DNA of 41,170 nucleotides from positions 1-41,170 of the forward strand of contig LMZR01000038.1 in assembly GCA_001567105.1 (NCBI GenBank), in the 5' to 3' direction. Origin of the DNA: Chloroflexi bacterium OLB14. GTDB lineage: Bacteria; Chloroflexota; Anaerolineae; Anaerolineales; Villigracilaceae. Below the pieces are notes generated by a model. The model had not been told where the DNA came from, did not search any database, and saw only the letters and a program-made list of their open reading frames with translations. This document shows positions 16,464-24,503 of this stretch, piece after piece; positions within the stretch are counted from its first letter, which is position 1, and the number at the start of each line of letters is the position of its first letter. The position numbers and the translations under genes were made by a program.

Positions 16464-18111
16464 ATGACTCAAAACTTTACTGAAGATACCAAAAAATTAA
16501 TAGATACACTCAAAAACACTTGCGGCGAGCATGGGCTGGGCAATGACGGTAACGAATATAAAATTATCACGCAGATATTTTTATATAAATTTATGAACGA
16601 TAAATTTGCCCACGAAGCCAAAGCCAAAGATGCCAAACTTGCCAAAGCCGAAAAATGGGAAGAGACGATTAAAAACTATTCTGCTGAACAATATGAAATG
16701 TTGTTGTTGAGTTTTGGGCCAAACGCGCCTAAACTAAAACCTGAACATTACATTTCCTATTTGTGGAATCGTCAGAATGAGCCTGAATTTGCAAAATTAT
16801 TTGACGATACTCTGCGCGATATTTCAACTTTCAATAACGAGATTTTTTCTGTTAAAACAGAGTCGGGGGCTAGGATTCGGCTGTTTGATGAAATCAGCAA
16901 CTTTATTTCCGACAGTTCGAAGCGCGATGAATTTTGTCGAGCATTGATCAACCCGCTGGTCAACTTCAGCTTTGAAAAAATCTTCCATCAAAAATTTGAT
17001 TTTTTCGCCACCATCTTTGAATATCTGATTAAAGATTACAACAAAGACGGCGGCGGTAAATATGCCGAGTATTACACCCCGCACGCTGTGGCGAAAATTA
17101 TGGCGAAGATTTTAGTGAATGGCAAATATAAAAACGTTAGCATTTATGACCCCGCCGCTGGCACTGGCTCTTTGTTGATGAGTTTGGCGCACGAAATTGG
17201 TGAAGAGCGTTGCGCCATTTACTCGCAAGATGTTTCTCAAAAATCGAGTGGCATGTTGCGTTTAAATTTAATCCTCAATAATTTGGTACATTCGATTCAA
17301 AACGTCATTCAGGGCAACACTTTGCTGGCGCCGTATCACCGCGAAAAAAACGAACTCAAAAAATTTGATTTTATCGTTTCTAACCCGCCTTTCAAATTAG
17401 ATTTTAGCAACTTTCACAGCGAGTTGGAGAACAAAGCCAACCGCGAACGTTTTTTTTGCGGGCGTTCCTAAAATTCCAAATAAAGATAAAGACAAAATGG
17501 CAATTTATTTGCTCTTTATTCAGCATATTATTTTTTCGTTGGCGCCCAATGGCAAAGCCGCTGTGGTTGTGCCAACAGGTTTTTTAACCGCCCAAAGTGG
17601 CATAGAAAAAAAGATTCGTGAAAAATTGGTAAACGCCAGAATGTTGCGCGGCGTGGTTTCTATGCCCAGCAATATTTTCGCCACCACTGGCACCAACGTT
17701 TCTATTTTATTTTTGGATAAAGCCAACACTCAAGGCGATATTGTTTTGATGGATGCCTCTAAACTGGGACAAAAAATAAAAGATGGCAAAAACGAAAAAA
17801 CGATTCTTTCAAACGAGGAAGAAGAACGCATCATCTCGACGTTTCGAGACGCTTCAACGCAAGCCTTCAACCTGCTTCAGCCATCTGACGATTTTTGCGT
17901 GGCTGTGAGTTACGAGCAGATTCAAGCCAAAAATTATTCCTTTAGCGCGGGTCAATATTTTGACGTGAAAATTGAATATGTTGATTTAACGCCCGAACAA
18001 TTTGCTCAAAAAATGGATGACTACAAAAAGAATCTCGATTCACTCTTTGCTGAATCGCAAAAGTTGGAAAAAGAAATTAAGAAGCAGTTGGGGGAGTTGA
18101 AGTATGAATAA
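16464..18111 (+). pseudogene. hsdM: Type I restriction system methylase HsdM, frameshifted in a T8 tract
   Basis: The first frame (16464-17471) encodes the helical HsdM N-terminus and the start of the adenine methylase: GKYAEYYTPHAVAKIMAKIL (199-218), the SAM motif DPAAGTGSLLMSLA (229-242) and the catalytic SNPPF (306-310). It then hits T8 at 17450-17457 and stops at 17469-17471. With one T removed, the frame continues ERFFAGVPKIPNKDKDKM and runs to 18111, covering VVVPTGFL and MPSNIFATTGTNVSILF. The repaired protein is 548 residues, normal for HsdM. The break falls right after the catalytic motif, so neither part would work alone. A length-variable T tract acting as an on/off switch, real decay, or a read error are the options. 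Confidence 0.85.
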
Positions 18112-18123
18112 TTTACATTCACA

Positions 18124-18154
18124 GGTGACAGTCATCTTTAAGATGACTGTCACC
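18124..18154. repeat. Perfect hairpin between hsdM and hsdS
   Basis: GGTGACAGTCATCTT (18124-18138) and AAGATGACTGTCACC (18140-18154) are exact reverse complements around a single base. There is no T run, so it looks like a dispersed palindrome rather than a terminator. It separates two genes normally translated from one mRNA. Confidence 0.8.
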
Positions 18155-18190
18155 TTATGCCATAGGTTGCGCGGGTGGTTGAGGTGATGT

Positions 18191-19285
18191 ATGAGTGAAA
18201 TTCTTTTGAAAGATAGAGTTGAGTTTGAATATGGTTATTCAGTTAGAGTTAACGATGAAAAGCATGGTGAATACCCTGTTTTTGGTTCAAATGGCATAAC
18301 TGGTTTTATTGATAGTTATAAAGTAAAAGGACCTGGAGTTATTATTGGGAGAAAAGGAAGTGTTGGTGCAATAAAATTTTCTGAAGAAAACTTCACCCCC
18401 ACAGATACTGCATATTACTTGTCAATAAAAGATATAAAAAAGATGATATTAAGTTTTGGTTTTATTATTTACAACTTCTTGGTTTGGAAAAGTTAAATAC
18501 TCACAGTTCAGTGCCTGGATTAAGTAGAGAGATTGCTTATTTTATAAATGTTAATCCTCCCGACCTCGCCACCCAGAAAAAAATCTCAGCGGTGCTTTCG
18601 GCATTGGACGCGAAAATTGAGCTAAACACGCGCATCAACGCCGAGTTAGAGTCTCTGGCGAAGACTTTGTACGATTACTGGTTTGTGCAATTCGCACCGC
18701 ACAAATCCGCTGGCGGAGAGATGGTCTGGAACGAAGAGTTAAAGAGAGAAATTCCGCTGGGCTGGGAGGTGGTGAAGTTGGGGGATTGTTTTGAAGTGAA
18801 AAAAGGTAGTTTAATTACCGAGAAAACAAAAGAAAATGGTTTAATTAAAGTTGTTGCAGGTGGACTGGATTTTGCTTATTATCATTCTGAATTTAATCGT
18901 GATGAAAATACTGTAACAATTAGTGGCTCAGGTGCAAATGCAGGTTTTGTAAACTTTTGGAGAGAAAAAATATTTGCTTCTGACTGTACAACAGTAAGAG
19001 GCGCAACTGATGTTGAGACAATTATTGTTTACTATTACTTAAAACTAATGCAAAAGCAAATTTATCGATATTCACAAGGCTCAGCTCAGCCACACGTTTA
19101 TCCAACTGATATAAAAAAATCTACCATATATTTACGCCCCAAGAAAAATTTATGACTTAGTTGAACCTTTACTAATTCCATTGAATAAGAAGATTGCGCA
19201 AAATGAACTTGAATCCCAAAGTCTGAGAGAAATGCGCGATTGGCTGTTGCCGATGCTGATGAATGGTCAAGTAAAAGTAGCCTAA
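18191..19285 (+). pseudogene. hsdS: Type I restriction system specificity subunit HsdS, two frameshifts
   Basis: Three frames add up to a 364-residue HsdS with two target-recognition domains. Frame one (from ATG 18191) holds recognition domain 1. A missing A in the A6 run at 18436-18441 would rejoin it to the frame holding the central conserved helix (LATQKKISAVLSALDAKIEL) and domain 2 (from WEVVKLGDCFEVKKGS). An extra A in the A5 run at 19144-19148 breaks that frame from the last part, IYDLVEPLLIPLNKKIAQNE to LLPMLMNGQVKVA, ending TAA 19283-19285. Target sequence cannot be inferred. Both breaks are single-base changes in A tracts. Confidence 0.82.
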
Positions 19286-19290
19286 TAAAA

Positions 19291-19305
19291 AAACCTGACA
19301 GGTCT
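19291..19305. repeat. Solo arm of a family A element
   Basis: AAACCTGACAGGTCT lies 6 bp after the hsdS stop without a matching second arm. It marks the left edge of the repeat-filled gap 19286-19640 that ends the restriction cassette. Confidence 0.6.
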
Positions 19306-19313
19306 GGTCTCTA

Positions 19314-19439
19314 TTCACTGCTTACTGTCCACTGATCACTGTTCACTGATTACTGCCCACTGATTACTGTTCACTGATTACTGCCCACTGATTACTGTTC
19401 ACTGATTACTGTTCACTGATTATTGCCCACTGCCCCCTG
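19314..19439. repeat. 14-bp tandem repeat, nine units
   Basis: Nine head-to-tail units of the form NNCACTGATTACTG, where the first two bases alternate mostly TT or CC. The first, second and last units are degenerate. No spacers, so not a CRISPR array. It sits between hsdS and the promoter of the next aldehyde dehydrogenase gene. Confidence 0.9.
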
Positions 19440-19459
19440 TCACTTTCGGAAAACATAAT

Positions 19460-19488
19460 TTGCCACATCCCCGCGCCGATTGTATAAT
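19460..19488 (+). promoter_or_regulatory. Promoter of the first gamma-aminobutyraldehyde dehydrogenase gene
   Basis: TTGCCA (19460-19465), exactly 17 bp, then TATAAT (19483-19488). Transcription would start near 19495 and give a leader of about 145 bases that includes the family C repeat at 19507-19560. Confidence 0.7.
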
Positions 19489-19506
19489 TAAAATCAAAAG
19501 AGATTA

Positions 19507-19560
19507 AACCACGAAGACCACAGAGAAAACAATTAAAAATCTCAGTGACCTCTGTGTGCT
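19507..19560. repeat. Family C element, copy 1
   Basis: ACCACGAAGACCACAGAGAA on the left and CTCAGTGACCTCTGTGTGCT on the right are imperfect inverted arms of the CACAGAG type. The same type lies upstream of the paralogous dehydrogenase gene (22788-22855) and between scpA and moaC (39408-39477). Confidence 0.6.
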
Positions 19561-19640
19561 TAGCATCCCCTTTGGGGACTGTGGCTAAAAAATAATTCAA
19601 AGCAAAGCATGTTCAACAAATCCCATCAAGGAGCGTCAGA

Positions 19641-21083
19641 ATGCAATACAAACTTTGGATAGACGGCAAGTGGGTGGATTCAAAAGGTGGCGGGATGATG
19701 CAAATCGAAAACCCCGCCACAGGCGAGAAAATTGCTGAGGTACAAGAAGCAACTAGAAGCGATGTAGATGAAGCGGTGCGAGTCGCCAAGGGTGCATTTT
19801 ATGATGGACGTTGGAGTCGCAAGTCACCAGGCGAACGATCAAAAGCCATCTGGAAATTAGCAGAACTGCTTGAAGAAAAATCGGAAGAATTTGCGCGCGT
19901 TGAAAGTGAAAACACAGGCAAGCCATATAAATTTTTGAGCCTTGCAAGTGATGTCCCGTTTACAGTTGATAACTTAAAATTTTTTGCCACCGCCGCGCGC
20001 GATACACACGGCTCACACGCGGGCGAGTTTATGCCTGGCTACACATCCATGTATCGGCGCGAACCCGTTGGCGTGATTGGTCAAATTACGCCGTGGAATT
20101 ATCCATTGAATATGGCAGGCTGGAAGATTGGACCTGCACTTGCGGCTGGTTGCACCATTGTGCTTAAACCTGCCCCAGGCACGCCTCTGACTACGCTTAT
20201 GCTTGCTGAATTAACCCAAGCCGCTGGCATCCCTGACGGTGTGGTGAATATCCTTTCGGGTGGTAATGAAACGGGTCAAGCCATTGCAGAACATCCAGAC
20301 GTGCGCATGATTTGTGTCACAGGTTCAAGTGGCACAGGCAAAAAAGTGATGAAGACTGCGGCAGATACATTGAAGCGCGTTCATCTTGAACTTGGTGGCA
20401 AAGCGCCTTTCATTGTGTTTGATGATTCTGATCCCGAACTTGTTGCGGCGAAAGCGTCTTTTGCGGCAACAGCGAATACAGGACAAGATTGCACAGCCGC
20501 GACTCGCATCTATGTAGAAAAAGGTCGCGCCAAAGATATGCGTGAAGCAGTTGTTGAAGCGATGAAGAATGTCAAAGTCGGCTCGCCGTTTGATGATGAT
20601 GTGGTCATGGGTCCATTGATTTCAGGCATTCAACGTGAGCGAGTTTCAGCATTTGTAGATAAAGCCAAATCACAAGGCGCGAAAATTTTAACGGGCGGCG
20701 GCATTCCAAAAGATTTAGATAAAGGTTATTTCTATTCTCCTACTGTGATAACAAACGTAGAACAAGATTGGGAAATTGTGCAACAAGAAGTTTTCGGTCC
20801 CGTCATCACAATTCAAGAATTTGATAACGAAGCTCAAGCCTTGCACTTAGGCAATGACGTGTTATACGGTCTCGCCGCATCTGTGTTTACAAAAGATGTT
20901 GGTCGTGCTATGAGATTAACCAGTCAATTAGAGTTTGGTACAGTCTGGGTCAATGACCATTTACCAATCACATCCGAAACCCCGCACGGCGGATTCAAAC
21001 AATCTGGCTTCGGCAAAGATTTATCCGCTGAGGCTGTGGGTGATTATCAAATCACCAAGCATGTGATGATTGCACAGAGTTAA
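19641..21083 (+). CDS. patD: Gamma-aminobutyraldehyde dehydrogenase, paralogue 1
   Basis: A 480-residue NAD(P)-dependent aldehyde dehydrogenase that oxidises 4-aminobutanal to GABA. Catalytic C284 lies in NTGQDCTAATR, and the general-base E250 in HLELGGKAP. PWNYPLNMAGWKIGP (151-165), SETPHGGFKQSGFGKDLS and the end ITKHVMIAQS closely resemble the PatD/YdcW group of amino-aldehyde dehydrogenases. Betaine-aldehyde or 3-aminopropanal dehydrogenase are possible alternatives. AAGGAGCG precedes the start. A second copy at 22900-24342 is about three-quarters identical by eye and has the same length, and each is preceded by a family C and followed by a family B repeat. Confidence 0.85.
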   Translation: MQYKLWIDGKWVDSKGGGMMQIENPATGEKIAEVQEATRSDVDEAVRVAKGAFYDGRWSRKSPGERSKAIWKLAELLEEKSEEFARVESENTGKPYKFLSLASDVPFTVDNLKFFATAARDTHGSHAGEFMPGYTSMYRREPVGVIGQITPWNYPLNMAGWKIGPALAAGCTIVLKPAPGTPLTTLMLAELTQAAGIPDGVVNILSGGNETGQAIAEHPDVRMICVTGSSGTGKKVMKTAADTLKRVHLELGGKAPFIVFDDSDPELVAAKASFAATANTGQDCTAATRIYVEKGRAKDMREAVVEAMKNVKVGSPFDDDVVMGPLISGIQRERVSAFVDKAKSQGAKILTGGGIPKDLDKGYFYSPTVITNVEQDWEIVQQEVFGPVITIQEFDNEAQALHLGNDVLYGLAASVFTKDVGRAMRLTSQLEFGTVWVNDHLPITSETPHGGFKQSGFGKDLSAEAVGDYQITKHVMIAQS

Positions 21084-21084
21084 T

Positions 21085-21195
21085 CGGTGGTTGAGTAGCC
21101 ACGCTCTTGTTCTTCGTGGCGTATCGAAACCACTTCATTAATTGTTGGTCTCGATACGTTCCTCAAAGAGCATTCGGAACTACTCGACCAACGGA
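21085..21195. repeat. Dispersed palindromic element, family B, copy 3
   Basis: It starts CGGTGGTTGAGTAGCC one base after the dehydrogenase stop and ends TACTCGACCAACGG, with TATCGAAACCAC and GGTCTCGATACG inside. The same edge follows the stop of the paralogue at 24342. Confidence 0.8.
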
Positions 21196-21279
21196 GTATG
21201 TAAAACTCTGCAAAGTTTTTGAAAATAGATGTGTTTATACTTGTAAAGATAATCAATAAATAAAAATTGCTTCATTAAT

Positions 21280-21328
21280 TGCTGGTTTCGATACGGGTTC
21301 GACTTGCACTCACCCTACTCAACCAGCA
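21280..21328. repeat. Family B half-element
   Basis: A single half, CTGGTTTCGATACGGG to CCTACTCAACCAG, lying between copy 3 and the next dehydrogenase gene. The terminal CTGGTT and AACCAG pair with each other. Confidence 0.65.
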
Positions 21329-21355
21329 GAGTTTATATAAATTTTGGAGAATTAA

Positions 21356-22780
21356 ATGGAATATAAATTACTCATAGACGGTCAATGGACGGGTAAAGGC
21401 AGTTTGCTCGAAGTAAAAAATAAATACAACGGACAAACCATTGGCGTTTTGCCTATCGCTACTAATGAAGAAGTTAATCAAGCCATTGATGCCGCTGAAC
21501 GCGCCGAAGATGTAATGGCAGAGATGCCCGCTCACAAACGCGCTGAAATTTTATTAAGAACCGCACAGTTGATTCGTGAACGCACAGAAGATTTTGCAAA
21601 AACGATCGCCGCCGAAGCAGGCAAAGCCATGAAGTTTGCTCGCGCCGAAGTGGATCGTGCCGCAATCACATTCACCATTGCGGCAGAAGAAGCCAAACGA
21701 TTGCATGGTGAAACGATTCCATTAGATGCGATTTCATCAGGTGAAGGTTATTTCGGCTTTTGGACTCGTCGCCCAGTAGGTGTGATTGCGGCTATTAGTC
21801 CGTTTAACTTTCCATTAAATTTAGTAGCACATAAAGTTGCGCCTGCACTTGCTTCGGGCAATACACTTGTCCTCAAACCTGCTGAAAAGACTCCGCTTGC
21901 CGCAGTCAAGTTATGTCAAGCATTGATGGATGCAGGTTTGCCCGCAGGCGCAGTGAACTTAGTCAATGGAGCGGGATCAGTTGTTGGTGAAATGCTTGTT
22001 GTTGATGAACGTGTAGATAAAATCACATTCACAGGTAGCCCTGTGGTTGGAAAAAGAATTTTGTCTGTGGCTGGCATAAAAAAGGTGACTCTTGAATTAG
22101 GTAATACATCGCCTGTTGTGGTTGCGCCAGATGCTGATTTAGATTTTGTCGCCAAGCGTTGTGCTTTAGGCGCATTTTATAATTCAGGTCAAGTATGTAT
22201 TTCAGTGCAAAGAATTTATAGCGAAAAGAAAGTTTATGAGCCGTTTACTGAAAAATTTGTCAAAGCCACTGAGTCAATGGTTGTCGGTGACCCATTAGAT
22301 GAAAGAGTAGATGTCGGACCAATGATTGACGTCAAAGAAGTTGACCGAATCGAAAGTTGGGTCAATGAGGCGCAGGGAGCAGGTGCAAAAATTTTGACAG
22401 GTGCAAAACGTGATGGCGCAGTTTATTATCCAACAGTGTTAACCAATGTAGAAGCAGATATGAAAGTAGTTGCTGAAGAAACATTTGCTCCCGTTGCCTC
22501 TGTTATCTCTAGTGATGATTTTGAATCTGCGTTACAGCAAGCCAATGATTCTAAATTTGGTTTGCAAGTAGGTGTCTTCACCAATGACATTAATCGCATG
22601 TTACGCGCCGTGAAAAAATTAAACTTCGGCGGAGTCATTGTCAATGATGCGCCTAACTTCCGCGCTGACCACATGCCTTATGGCGGAAATCGCCAAAGCG
22701 GTTTGGGACGTGAAGGTGTTAAATTTGCAATGGAAGATATGACTAATATTCAAATGGTTGCGATTAGAACTGGTTCTTAA
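21356..22780 (+). CDS. Aldehyde dehydrogenase, succinate-semialdehyde / lactaldehyde type
   Basis: A 474-residue NAD(P)-dependent aldehyde dehydrogenase. Catalytic C281 lies in NSGQVCISVQR, and E247 in TLELGNTSPVVV, where the usual GGK is replaced by GNT, as in GapN, lactaldehyde and some semialdehyde dehydrogenases. SPFNFPLNLVAHKVAPALASGN is the cofactor region, and MPYGGNRQSGLGREG is near the end. Set between two amino-aldehyde dehydrogenases and upstream of a GABA aminotransferase, it is the best candidate here for succinate semialdehyde to succinate (inference from position). A role on another hydroxy- or phospho-aldehyde cannot be excluded. GGAGAA lies 6 bp before the start. Confidence 0.8.
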   Translation: MEYKLLIDGQWTGKGSLLEVKNKYNGQTIGVLPIATNEEVNQAIDAAERAEDVMAEMPAHKRAEILLRTAQLIRERTEDFAKTIAAEAGKAMKFARAEVDRAAITFTIAAEEAKRLHGETIPLDAISSGEGYFGFWTRRPVGVIAAISPFNFPLNLVAHKVAPALASGNTLVLKPAEKTPLAAVKLCQALMDAGLPAGAVNLVNGAGSVVGEMLVVDERVDKITFTGSPVVGKRILSVAGIKKVTLELGNTSPVVVAPDADLDFVAKRCALGAFYNSGQVCISVQRIYSEKKVYEPFTEKFVKATESMVVGDPLDERVDVGPMIDVKEVDRIESWVNEAQGAGAKILTGAKRDGAVYYPTVLTNVEADMKVVAEETFAPVASVISSDDFESALQQANDSKFGLQVGVFTNDINRMLRAVKKLNFGGVIVNDAPNFRADHMPYGGNRQSGLGREGVKFAMEDMTNIQMVAIRTGS

Positions 22781-22787
22781 GAGCCTT

Positions 22788-22855
22788 AACCACAAAGGTC
22801 ACTGAGAACACTGAGAAAAAAATAAAACTCTGTGAACTTAGTGTTCTCTGTGATG
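22788..22855. repeat. Family C element, copy 2
   Basis: TTAACCACAAAGGTCACTGA on the left and AGTGTTCTCTGTGATGAA on the right form an imperfect inverted repeat over an A-rich centre. It lies between the dehydrogenases at 21356 and 22900, at the same relative place as copy 1 before the other paralogue. Confidence 0.6.
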
Positions 22856-22899
22856 AATAAAAAATTTATATACCCTCTAAAAATTTCAAGGAGAGAATC

Positions 22900-24342
22900 A
22901 TGGAACACAAACTTTGGATTGATGGCAAGTGGCAAGACTCAAAAGGTGGCAAGATGATGGCAATTGAAAATCCCGCCACAGGTAAAAACTTTGCGGAAGT
23001 AGTTGATGCCAGCAAAGAAGATGTTGATCGCGCTGTGCAAGCCGCAAAGACTGCATTTTATGATGGACGCTGGTCTAAAAAATCTCCAGGTGAACGCTCA
23101 AAGTTAATTTGGAAATTAGCAGATGTGATTGAAGCCAACATCGAAGCCATTGCAAAACTTGAATCTGAAAATACGGGCAAGCCGTATGAATTTGTCAGCC
23201 TCGGCGGCGATGTTCCTTTTGCAGTAGATAATTTGCGTTTCTTCGCCAGTGCCGCGCGTGATACACATGGTTCACATGCTGGCGAATTTATGCCGGGTTA
23301 TACATCTATGTATCGCCGTGAACCTGTGGGCGTGGTCGGTCAAGTTGCGCCGTGGAATTATCCATTTATGATGGCGGCTTGGAAGATTGGTCCTGCGCTT
23401 GCGGCTGGTTGCACCATTGTACTTAAACCTGCCCCAGGCACGCCTCTTACTACGCTCATGCTTGCGGACTTTATTAAAGAAGCAGGCATCCCCGACGGCG
23501 TGGTTAATATCGTCACTGGTGGTAATGATACAGGTCAAGCCATCGTTGAACATCCTGATGTTCGCATGGTCAGCCTCACTGGTTCAACTGGCACAGGCAA
23601 GAAAATAATGAAGACCGCCGCAGATACTCTCAAGCGAGTTCATCTTGAACTTGGTGGTAAAGCACCGTTCATCGTGTTTGATGATTCTGATCCTGAATTG
23701 GTTGCCAGCAAAGCATCTATGGCGGCGTTTATGAACACAGGTCAAGACTGCACGGCGGCTACCAGACTCTACGTTGAAAAAAGCAAGTTGAAGGTCATGC
23801 AAGAAGCGGTTGTCGAAGCGATGAAAAATGTCAAAGTTGGGTTGCCGTTTGAAGATGGAGTCCAGATGGGTCCGTTAATCTCAGGCGTTCAAAAAGAAAG
23901 AGTAGCAGGTTTTGTTGAACGTGCAAAAGCATCTGGCGCGAAAATCTTAACAGGCGGTGGCACGCCCAAAGGTTTGGATAATGGTTATTTCTTTGAGCCG
24001 ACTGTGATTACGAATGTGCAACAAGATTCTGAAATTGTGCAAAATGAAGTGTTTGGACCTGTGATTACGGTGCAAGAATTTTCGGATGAAGCCGATGCGT
24101 TGAGCAAAGGCAATGATGTGTTGTACGGACTCGCCGCTTCGATTTTCACCCGCGACATTGGACGTGCCATGCGCCTCTCATCTGAACTTGAGTTTGGTAC
24201 TGTGTGGGTGAATGATCATTTGCCTCTAACATCTGAAACACCACACGGCGGATTCAAACAATCGGGCTTTGGTAAAGATTTATCTGCTGAAGCAATTGGT
24301 GATTATCAAATCACCAAGCATGTGATGATTGCGCAGAGTTAA
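22900..24342 (+). CDS. patD: Gamma-aminobutyraldehyde dehydrogenase, paralogue 2
   Basis: 480 residues, the tandem paralogue of the gene at 19641, with the same catalytic residues (C284 in NTGQDCTAATR, E250) and the same closing motif (DYQITKHVMIAQS). Differences cluster in the first 50 residues and near 150-230 (for example VAPWNYPFMMAAW against ITPWNYPLNMAGW), so substrate preference may differ; one copy could favour 3-aminopropanal from spermidine (inference). AAGGAGAG is 6 bp upstream of the start. The stop is followed after one base by a family B element, as in the first paralogue. Confidence 0.85.
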   Translation: MEHKLWIDGKWQDSKGGKMMAIENPATGKNFAEVVDASKEDVDRAVQAAKTAFYDGRWSKKSPGERSKLIWKLADVIEANIEAIAKLESENTGKPYEFVSLGGDVPFAVDNLRFFASAARDTHGSHAGEFMPGYTSMYRREPVGVVGQVAPWNYPFMMAAWKIGPALAAGCTIVLKPAPGTPLTTLMLADFIKEAGIPDGVVNIVTGGNDTGQAIVEHPDVRMVSLTGSTGTGKKIMKTAADTLKRVHLELGGKAPFIVFDDSDPELVASKASMAAFMNTGQDCTAATRLYVEKSKLKVMQEAVVEAMKNVKVGLPFEDGVQMGPLISGVQKERVAGFVERAKASGAKILTGGGTPKGLDNGYFFEPTVITNVQQDSEIVQNEVFGPVITVQEFSDEADALSKGNDVLYGLAASIFTRDIGRAMRLSSELEFGTVWVNDHLPLTSETPHGGFKQSGFGKDLSAEAIGDYQITKHVMIAQS

Positions 24343-24343
24343 T

Positions 24344-24485
24344 CGGTGGTTGAGTAGGGGCGAGGTCATCTCGCCCCGTATCGAAACCACTAATTTAAGG
24401 AAATCTATTTATAACAAGGATGTTTTTGTAGCATGTGGTCTCGATACGCCCTTCGCAAAATTCGCTCAGGGCTACTCGACCAACA
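24344..24485. repeat. Dispersed palindromic element, family B, copy 4
   Basis: It begins CGGTGGTTGAGTAGGGGC and ends GGCTACTCGACCAAC. The inner arms are CGTATCGAAACCAC and GTGGTCTCGATACG. The element fills the space between convergent genes and may help separate their transcripts. Confidence 0.8.
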
Positions 24486-24503
24486 GAATTGCAATGACGG
24501 GAA

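Noticed and set aside
17450..17471. Programmed ribosomal frameshifting in hsdM
   Set aside because: A T8 run could slip, but no downstream stimulatory structure is seen and programmed slippage is not usual for hsdM; phase variation or indel error fits better.
13320..19285. Prophage or genomic island with integrase
   Set aside because: No integrase, transposase or attachment duplication at the ends; only the restriction genes and repeats are present.
19314..19439. Possible CRISPR array
   Set aside because: Units are 14 bp and contiguous, with no unique spacers and no cas genes; it is a tandem repeat.
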